Positions 41,894 to 48,133 of a stretch of 48,133 nt of DNA are shown in pieces. Numbering within the stretch: position 1 is the stretch's first letter; each line of letters opens with the position of its first letter. Position numbers and translations under genes: made by a program. This stretch comes from Desulfobulbus sp. (GTDB taxonomy: Bacteria; Desulfobacterota; Desulfobulbia; Desulfobulbales; Desulfobulbaceae), in contig QZJD01000029.1 in NCBI GenBank assembly GCA_003604995.1, forward strand, positions 1 to 48,133. The letters run 5' to 3'. Under the pieces are notes generated by a model that was not told where the DNA came from, searched no databases, and saw nothing but the letters and a program-made list of their open reading frames with translations.

Positions 41894-42559
41894 ATGAAAT
41901 GGCGAAGGGCGGTTCTGGCAATTCATCTTGCGCTGCTGGTCCTGTGGGCGGGGGGGGCGTTAAGTGCTGAGGAGATGTACATCATCACCACCGGCAACGG
42001 CTCCCAGATTGTGGTCCGCGACTATCATTTCACCGGCGACCTGGTCGAATACACAACCAGGGACGGGGCGCGGGGCAGTATCGACAAAAAGGATTTTTTG
42101 AGCATAGCCAATATGATCGGCGTGCCGCCGGTCCGGGAGGAAGAGGCGGAATCCATTGAAAAGCAGAAGAAACAGGAGGTTGTGATCTGGTTGGGCACCG
42201 CCGGCCTGATCGTTATCCTCTATGCCGGTTATCTGATCTATGTGAGCAGAAACAGAAAAGCGGACAAGGGAGAGGGCGTGGATATCCACTACGGCCGGAT
42301 CGACAAGGACCCCACCACCCAGGGTCACCTGGCCTTTACCTATCGGGGCCTTCTCCGGCGCAGGAAGGATTGGGTCATCGACGTGCGCCGGGCCTATGAG
42401 GAAGACGACATCCTCTTCATCGAAGGGATATGCATTACCACCGGCAAAAGAAAGATCTTTCGTGCCGACCGGGTCGCGGGGCTGGTGACCGATCGGTCAA
42501 CGGACCATCGCGCTCCCATGGCCCATTTTTTCGTTGATTCACAACAGGCGAGGGATTAG
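41894..42559 (+). CDS. Membrane-anchored protein of unknown function with WYL-like C-terminal segment
   Basis: A 221-residue protein I cannot place in a named family. A strong GGAGGA precedes the ATG at 41894. Residues 1-28 form a signal peptide or anchor (RRAVLAIHLALLVLWAGGALSA). A short periplasmic part follows (MYIITTGNGSQIVVRDYHFTG), then a second membrane helix (EVVIWLGTAGLIVILYAGYLIYV, about 97-119). The cytoplasmic C-terminus contains LAFTYRGLLRRRKDWVIDVR and ICITTGKRKIFRADRVAGLV. That last stretch resembles the end of WYL ligand-binding domains (GxC...RxFRxDRI), so a ligand- or nucleotide-sensing role is possible. It is transcribed alone from the promoter noted upstream. Confidence 0.7.
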   Translation: MKWRRAVLAIHLALLVLWAGGALSAEEMYIITTGNGSQIVVRDYHFTGDLVEYTTRDGARGSIDKKDFLSIANMIGVPPVREEEAESIEKQKKQEVVIWLGTAGLIVILYAGYLIYVSRNRKADKGEGVDIHYGRIDKDPTTQGHLAFTYRGLLRRRKDWVIDVRRAYEEDDILFIEGICITTGKRKIFRADRVAGLVTDRSTDHRAPMAHFFVDSQQARD

Positions 42560-42854
42560 GCCGTTTTCTCCTGCCGGCAAGGCTGCTCGTGCCCGTTGCG
42601 CATGCAGGGTGGCCGCTCCACAGGTCTTTTCCATGATGGGTGTGCATTATGGCCTGATCGAGAAGAATGCCTGGTCTTCCTCTTCCAGACGGAGAAAATT
42701 TTCCGGCTATTTCGGAATCTGCAAGGGGGCGTACAATGCCAGTGCTCCTTTCTGGATTTTTTTGGGGAATAGGATATTATGGGAGTAATGGATAATAACG
42801 ATGTCTCGGTTGTGAGATCGTTGGATATTATCCTGCAGGCGCGGAGAAAATTCC

Positions 42855-43169
42855 ATGGGCAAAAAGAATTGCTGGGAGGTCATGCGGTGCGAGCTCCGTC
42901 CGGGAGGGCGCAGGGTAAACGGCTCCGGGTCCTGCCCTGTATCGACCTGCGTGGTGGCGACGGGGATCAACGGCGGTCTTTATGGCGGGCGTTCCTGCTG
43001 GGCCATTGAAAAGACCCTTTGTTCGGGGAAAGCCGCCAGGCGTCCCGGAGAGAAACCGGCAGCATGCACCAACTGCCCCTTTTATCATCAGGTCAGGGAA
43101 GAGGAAGGGGACGATTATTGGGGCACCCCTGAGATCCGCCGCGAACTTGAGGGGTATAAGCGCTATTGA
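42855..43169 (+). CDS. Two-CW domain cysteine-rich protein
   Basis: A 104-residue protein with eight cysteines arranged as NCWEVMRC, SCPVSTC, SCWAIEKTLCSG and CTNCPFYHQV. The repeated Cys-Trp pairs define the two-CW domain, common in sulfate reducers and other anaerobes and presumed to bind metal or sense redox state. GGAGAAAA lies ahead of the ATG. A regulator gene with a zinc ribbon follows 24 bases later, so the two are likely co-transcribed. No function has been established for the family that I can cite. Confidence 0.85.
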   Translation: MGKKNCWEVMRCELRPGGRRVNGSGSCPVSTCVVATGINGGLYGGRSCWAIEKTLCSGKAARRPGEKPAACTNCPFYHQVREEEGDDYWGTPEIRRELEGYKRY

Positions 43170-43193
43170 AATAACTCCGCGGACCCTTATCCC

Positions 43194-43481
43194 ATGCCGA
43201 CCGTCCGGCAACAGATCATCAGCCTGCTCCGGGAGCAGGAACTCAATCCCATGGAGATTTCCCAGGCCCTGCACATCATGGAGAAAGAGGTGTACGGGCA
43301 TCTGGAGCATATCGAGCGCAGCCTCGATCGCCAAAACCTGAGGCTTGCGGTATCGCCCTTTGCCTGCCTGAGCTGCGGCTACATCTTCACCAAACGTACG
43401 CGGCGGGATCGCCCCGGCCGCTGCCCCGTCTGCCGGCAGGGGCACATCCGCATGGCCGGCTACCGCATCGTCCCCGCCTGA
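43194..43481 (+). CDS. HTH / zinc-ribbon transcriptional regulator
   Basis: A 95-residue protein: an N-terminal winged-helix segment (VRQQIISLLREQELNPMEIS, then EKEVYGHLEHIERS) followed by a zinc ribbon, CLSCGYIFTKRTRRDRPGRCPVCRQGHI. This is the layout of COG3357, predicted HTH-zinc ribbon regulators of bacteria and archaea. The two CxxC pairs are intact. It is a likely partner of the two-CW gene upstream. Its last 22 bases overlap the end of the convergent M15 lipoprotein gene. Confidence 0.85.
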   Translation: MPTVRQQIISLLREQELNPMEISQALHIMEKEVYGHLEHIERSLDRQNLRLAVSPFACLSCGYIFTKRTRRDRPGRCPVCRQGHIRMAGYRIVPA

Positions 43482-44428
43482 TTAACCGGCGGCGTTTCAA
43501 ACAATTCGATCTCCCGGCTGAAAATTTCCTCCGGCATCCGGGCAAACGGCCGGCGGCAGAACCGCAGCTTAATCCTGTAGCGGCCGGCGGCCAGATGAGC
43601 GGGCAGCCGGGCATCAAGGAAGCGGGCGGCCTTCCGGTCGGCGATGATCCGGCAATCTTCCTCGTCATTGCCGACAAGCCGCATGCGGGCCACCGGGGTT
43701 TCCGATTCATCTGCCCCGTAAACAAGGATTTCCGGCGCCACCCCGAAGCCGAAGGTACTGATTCCGGAAAGGGAGAGCCGCAGTGTGCCCTGCCGGGGAT
43801 AGCGGTCGAAGTCCGTTGACAGGTAGACATGGCGATTCTCGTCCGGCTCCCTTGACCCGGTGCCCGAGGTGGCCGCTTCCCAGAACCGGGGACGGCCGGC
43901 ATCGAGATGGACGATATCGCCGCCGTAATGACCGACGCCGCCGCAGTCGGCGGCCCTGATCGTTTCCCAGAGCTGTTTGCCATCCACGCCCTCGATCCTG
44001 AAATCAAGGGCCATCGCATCGATATGGGTGCTTGTCCGGGCGGCATTCGCCCCCTTCCCACGGATCTTTTCGTTGTACTCCGGACTGCGGTACCCCGATT
44101 CAATGGTTATCAGCCGCCCGGGCGCGACCCGGTCGGCGAAATAGCTGAGCATGAAGAGCAGCCGCGGCGAGATGTGGTCGCCCTTGTCCATGCTCGGATA
44201 GCCGAACACCCGGTCAACCTCGGCGAACGCGTCCTCATTGAGCGAGCCGTCCGCCCTCAGCAGGCTGACCCGCGCCGACTCCTTATTGCGCAGGTTTTCG
44301 AGATGCAGCCTGCCGCTGCCCATCAGAAAAAAGCGGGCCTGCTCCTGCCCGGCCCGGCTGACGTCGCAGGCCATAAGCAACAGGGCAAACAGAATCACCG
44401 CCACCGTCCCTGCTGGTTTTCCGGTCAT
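43460..44428 (-). CDS. M15-type (DUF882/YcbK-like) peptidase lipoprotein
   Basis: A 322-residue protein with a lipobox (FALLLMAC, Cys21), so it should be a lipid-anchored envelope protein. Residues about 75-185 hold the M15-like fold: IESGYRSPEYNEKIRG, TSTHIDAMALDFRIEG and GGVGHYGGDIVHLDAG, with the zinc-type His/Asp/His pattern of D-Ala-D-Ala carboxypeptidase-like enzymes. Peptidoglycan processing is the family expectation. The rest (about 190-310) looks like a beta-rich domain of unknown role. GGGGAGGAG precedes the ATG at 44428, which overlaps the flavoprotein stop (ATGA), making it the last gene of the operon. The link between a cell-wall peptidase and redox genes is unclear. Confidence 0.85.
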   Translation of the reverse strand: MTGKPAGTVAVILFALLLMACDVSRAGQEQARFFLMGSGRLHLENLRNKESARVSLLRADGSLNEDAFAEVDRVFGYPSMDKGDHISPRLLFMLSYFADRVAPGRLITIESGYRSPEYNEKIRGKGANAARTSTHIDAMALDFRIEGVDGKQLWETIRAADCGGVGHYGGDIVHLDAGRPRFWEAATSGTGSREPDENRHVYLSTDFDRYPRQGTLRLSLSGISTFGFGVAPEILVYGADESETPVARMRLVGNDEEDCRIIADRKAARFLDARLPAHLAAGRYRIKLRFCRRPFARMPEEIFSREIELFETPPVNQAGTMR

Positions 44429-45909
44429 CTTTTCTCCTCCCCGCAGGCAGCCTCCTCCCCGCAGGTACAGGCCCGACCCTTGAAGCTGAAGAAAAACTTG
44501 AGCCCTTTCCGGACCGTGCTGGAAAAGATCTTGGGCGCAAAAACCGAGCCCACCACCCTTTTGTTGATCTCGCCCAGGGTGGGATAGGGATGGATCGCCG
44601 AGGCGATTTTCGACAGCCCCACGCCACCGTTCATGATCGCCACCCACTCGCTCAGAAGATTGCCGGCCTGAGGCCCCAGGATCTGGATGCCGATGGGTTT
44701 TTCCTTTTTGTCCAGCAGCATCTTGACCCGGCCGATGCTCTCCCCATCAGCCAGGGCCCGGTCGTTGCCCTGGAACTCCTCAATCCACACTGAATAATCG
44801 ATGCCGGCCTTGCCCGCGCTTTTTTCATTCATGCCGATGCTGGCCAGTTCAGGATGGGTATAGGTGCACCAGGGGACATGGGTGTAGTCGGCTTTCTTCG
44901 GCAGGTGGAAAACAGCATTGCTCAGGACCACCCCTCCTTCATAGCCGGCCACATGGGTGAACTGGTAGCCGCCGATGACGTCTCCTGCTCCATAGATATG
45001 CCGGTGGCTGGTCCGAAGATATTTGTCCACCTTGATTCCCTTGCGGTCAAAGGGGATGTCTATTTTTTCAAGCCCCAGGCCTGCCACGTTGGGCGCCCGG
45101 CCAAGGGCCACCAGAATTGCGTCGGCCCTGAGGGTTTGGGCCCTGCCTGCCTCGTCCTTGATCACCACCTCGCGTTCACGGCCCAGATCAGCGACCCGGA
45201 CCACCGCCGCGTTCATCCGGAAGACGACACCTTCCCGCGCAAGCTCCTGCTGAACGATATCCGCCATATCCTTGTCTTCCTTGCTGAGGATTTGGCCGCT
45301 GCGCTGGATCACCGTCACCCTGGTGCCCAGCCGGCAGAAGGCCTGGGCCATTTCAGCGGCGATGGGACCGGCGCCGAGCACGATCATCGAACCGGGCAGT
45401 GTATCAAGGTAGAAGATATCCCGGTTGGTCAGATAGGGCGTCTTGTCCAGTCCTTCGATCCGCGGAACTTCCGGGGAAGAGCCGGTGGCGATCACCCAGG
45501 TGCGGGCGGATACGGACCTGCCGCCAAAAGAGACGGCATGCTCGTCAACAAATTGAGGATCGCCGAACTCCACCTTTGCCCCGAGCCGGCAGAACCGTTC
45601 CACCGAATCGTGTTTCTGGATCACCCCGATCACCGAACGGATGCGTGCGGAAACCTCCCGGAAATCCACCGGCGGCGGGGTCAAGGCAGGAAGGCCGAAT
45701 CTGGAGCCGTTTTTCATGAGATGATAGACATGGGCCGTCTTGATCAGGGTCTTGCTGGGCACGCAGCCGTAATGAAGGCAGTCGCCGCCCAGGGCCTCTT
45801 CCTTTTCAATGAGCAGGGTCTTGGCGCCGAGCTGGGCCGCGCCGGACGCTACGGTGAGTCCCGCCGCGCCGCCGCCGATGATGCCGATGTCATACTCATA
45901 CTTCGCCAT
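44425..45909 (-). CDS. FAD pyridine nucleotide-disulfide oxidoreductase (mercuric-reductase-like)
   Basis: A 494-residue flavoprotein. FAD binding: YDIGIIGGGAAGLTVASGAA. The redox-active disulfide is in GGDCLHYGCVPSKTL. NAD(P)H binding: MIVLGAGPIAAEMAQAFCRLG. The second FAD motif is IYGAGDVIGG, and the dimer interface has IHPYPTLGEI. It lacks the N-terminal HMA domain and C-terminal Cys pair typical of MerA, but has a cysteine-containing tail (CTCGEEAACGEE). Proteins of this type next to TVP38 membrane proteins are widespread, and their substrate is not established; mercury reduction should not be assumed. AGGAG precedes the ATG. Its start overlaps the TVP38 gene by 14 bases. Confidence 0.92.
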   Translation of the reverse strand: MAKYEYDIGIIGGGAAGLTVASGAAQLGAKTLLIEKEEALGGDCLHYGCVPSKTLIKTAHVYHLMKNGSRFGLPALTPPPVDFREVSARIRSVIGVIQKHDSVERFCRLGAKVEFGDPQFVDEHAVSFGGRSVSARTWVIATGSSPEVPRIEGLDKTPYLTNRDIFYLDTLPGSMIVLGAGPIAAEMAQAFCRLGTRVTVIQRSGQILSKEDKDMADIVQQELAREGVVFRMNAAVVRVADLGREREVVIKDEAGRAQTLRADAILVALGRAPNVAGLGLEKIDIPFDRKGIKVDKYLRTSHRHIYGAGDVIGGYQFTHVAGYEGGVVLSNAVFHLPKKADYTHVPWCTYTHPELASIGMNEKSAGKAGIDYSVWIEEFQGNDRALADGESIGRVKMLLDKKEKPIGIQILGPQAGNLLSEWVAIMNGGVGLSKIASAIHPYPTLGEINKRVVGSVFAPKIFSSTVRKGLKFFFSFKGRACTCGEEAACGEEKR

Positions 45910-46657
45910 GCTGTTTCTCCTGATTTTGCGAGTCCTTGCTATCGTGCTGCGCCGCAGCCTTAAATGTATGTTTATACAGTTCCAGGAGCTTCTTCACCGC
46001 AATCGGGAAAAGGCCGAGCACCGCGAAGGAGATCAGCACGCCCGGCGACATGATTCCGGACAGGGACTCGATCTTGGCCAGCTCCTTGCCGGCGTTGACA
46101 TAGACTATGGTGCCGGCCAGCATGCCGATCTGCGATACCCAGAAATAGGTGGTGAGCCGCATCCGGGTGAGGCCCATGGCCAGGTTGATCAAGAAAAAAG
46201 GGAAGATCGGCACAAGGCGCAGGGAAAAGAGGTAAAAGGCACCCTCCTTTTCGATGCCGTTATTGATGGTAGAAAGTTTGTCGCCGAACTTGTTCTGCAC
46301 CCAGTCGCGCAGCAGGAAGCGGGAGACCGCGCAGGCCAGGGTTGCCCCGATGGTGCTGGCAAAGGAGACCGCCACCGTGCCGACCACAAGACCGAACAGG
46401 CCGCCTCCCGCCAGGGTGAGCACCACGGCGCCGGGTAGCGACAGGGCGGTAACCGCGATATAGATCCCCATGTAGACGGCGACCACCAGGGCGGGGTTCG
46501 CCAGGTAAAGGGCATGAAATTTTGCCTGAGATCCCTTGAGGTATTCCAGGGAAAGATATTGGCCCAGGTCAAAATAGCGGAAGACGACAATCCCGAGAAC
46601 AATGGCGCAGCCAATGGCGACCTTCCGCATCATTTTTCCGTCTTTTTCTTCTGTCAC
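45896..46657 (-). CDS. TVP38/TMEM64 (VTT-domain) membrane protein
   Basis: A 253-residue protein with five to six membrane helices. The VTT (DedA-like) core is visible: GAVVLTLAGGGLFGLVVGTV, STIGATLACAVSRFLLRDWV and FSLRLVPIFPFFLINLAMGL. These proteins relate to DedA and eukaryotic TMEM41/VMP1 lipid scramblases; the bacterial role is unsettled. The start is a GTG at 46657 with AAAGGA upstream. It heads an operon with the flavoprotein and the M15 lipoprotein, the first two being a recurrent pair. No transporter-type signature is present. Confidence 0.9.
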   Translation of the reverse strand: MTEEKDGKMMRKVAIGCAIVLGIVVFRYFDLGQYLSLEYLKGSQAKFHALYLANPALVVAVYMGIYIAVTALSLPGAVVLTLAGGGLFGLVVGTVAVSFASTIGATLACAVSRFLLRDWVQNKFGDKLSTINNGIEKEGAFYLFSLRLVPIFPFFLINLAMGLTRMRLTTYFWVSQIGMLAGTIVYVNAGKELAKIESLSGIMSPGVLISFAVLGLFPIAVKKLLELYKHTFKAAAQHDSKDSQNQEKQHGEV

Positions 46658-46882
46658 GGTTCGTTATCCTTTCATTACAATTGATGAACCCGCCACAACG
46701 CAGTAGATCGGACTTTTTGCGAGGCCATCACAACCTGCATTGCCTGGTTCGGATGGTGGAGCCCATCGGGCATCAGGATCGCGGAAAGTTCGATATTGTA
46801 CTGTATTGTCACGTATCCTGTATAGAAGCCAAGGCCGGTAGTTGAGCGTACCTTGCGCTGGCCAACTGGACAATAGAAAAAG

Positions 46883-46909
46883 AAAAAGGCCCGAAATTCG
46901 GGCCTTTTT
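46883..46909. terminator. Perfect bidirectional terminator hairpin
   Basis: AAAAAGGCCCGAA-A-TTCGGGCCTTTTT is a perfect palindrome with A- and T-runs at both ends. It lies between tRNA-Met and the TVP38 operon. It should end the tRNA transcript on the minus strand and could stop traffic from the other side too. Confidence 0.92.
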
Positions 46910-46940
46910 GGACAGTATCGGACGATACTGAATTTGCAAA

Positions 46941-47017
46941 TGGTGGCGATGCAGGGACTTGAACCCCGGACACTACGGATATGAGCCGTATGCTCTAACC
47001 GGCTGAGCTACATCGCC
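46941..47017 (-). tRNA. tRNA-Met (CAT anticodon)
   Basis: The minus strand folds as a full cloverleaf of 77 bases with CCA encoded. The acceptor is GGCGATG/CATCGCC, the D arm GCTC...GAGC, the anticodon stem TACGG/CCGTA with loop CTCATAT, and the T arm CGGGG-TTCAAGT-CCCTG. The anticodon CAT means elongator Met, or Ile2 if the cytidine is modified to lysidine. The paired first base (G-C end) excludes initiator tRNA. Elongator Met is preferred from general resemblance. Confidence 0.93.
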
Positions 47018-47083
47018 ATGTGGTGCCTGTCGGCAGGATTTGCTCAATAGCAGGTTTTGGGCAAATTTGTCAACAGGAAAAGT

Positions 47084-47115
47084 AAGGGTCCGGCCGCACA
47101 GGCGGCGGGACCCTT
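47084..47115 (-). terminator. Probable terminator of groEL
   Basis: AAGGGTCC-G-GCCGC and GCGGC-G-GGACCCTT form a long stem with one mismatch and an ACAG loop. On the minus strand it is followed by ACTTTTCC, a short T-run. It lies 26 bases after the groEL stop and before tRNA-Met. Confidence 0.65.
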
Positions 47116-47140
47116 GTCTCGGAACTGCCTGGGGCAGAAA

Positions 47141-48133
<993 letters not shown>

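Noticed and set aside
44425-45909. Mercuric reductase (merA)
   Set aside because: No HMA domain, no C-terminal vicinal cysteine pair of MerA type, and no mer genes nearby. The TVP38 pairing fits a different flavoprotein group.
46664-46939. A 91-residue minus-strand frame between tRNA-Met and the TVP38 gene
   Set aside because: It runs through the perfect terminator hairpin at 46883-46909 and has no homology.

Overview
The window is a GC-rich chromosomal segment carrying ordinary bacterial housekeeping genes (recCBD, umuDC, the 3' part of groEL, a tRNA) mixed with sensory, secretion and redox genes. Several families recall Desulfobacterota (sulfate-reducer-like former Deltaproteobacteria): a two-CW cysteine protein, an HTH/zinc-ribbon regulator, a LysR protein resembling selenium-metabolism-associated regulators, a CCG-domain iron-sulfur protein, and an FAD oxidoreductase paired with a TVP38 membrane protein. 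This placement is an inference from gene content; no phylogeny was run.

Layout. Positions 235-2822: a TolC-like outer-membrane channel and an overlapping 4Fe-4S/CCG protein. 2836-5697 (minus): a Cache-PAS-PAS hybrid histidine kinase. 5860-14403: a complete, tightly overlapping recC-recB-recD operon. 14551-15471: a LysR regulator that converges, over a bidirectional terminator, on an RRM protein and a tiny ribosomal protein gene, bTHX (16071-16169, only 32 codons). 16319-19531 (minus): PilZ, GAF/HD-GYP, cupin, an Fcy1-type cytosine deaminase and a hydrolase remnant. 19637-22470: a GT2 glycosyltransferase and a secreted protein built of four tandem repeats. 22524-24995 (minus): umuD and umuC, separated by about 470 bp that is mostly a telomere-like heptanucleotide array and preceded by a decayed four-helix-bundle gene flanked by inverted hexamer repeats.

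25072-33720 forms a type I secretion locus: HlyD adaptor, ABC transporter, a TPR-sulfotransferase, a FecR/cadherin-like/RTX substrate and a second TolC-like channel. The combination of sulfotransferase, adaptor and ABC exporter resembles the Rax system of Xanthomonas, so the exported protein may be tyrosine-sulfated (inference). 33794-40385 is a signalling cluster: two CHASE2-class III nucleotide cyclases, a secreted caspase-like peptidase and a DUF4384 protein. 40606-43481 holds a PAS/zinc-finger membrane protein and three small genes. 43460-46657 (minus) is an operon of TVP38 membrane protein, mercuric-reductase-like flavoprotein and M15-type lipoprotein. The window closes with tRNA-Met and the groEL 3' part.

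The least explained parts are the heptamer array inside umuDC with the neighbouring four-helix-bundle remnant, the sulfotransferase/type I secretion locus, and the caspase/CHASE2-cyclase/DUF4384 cluster.
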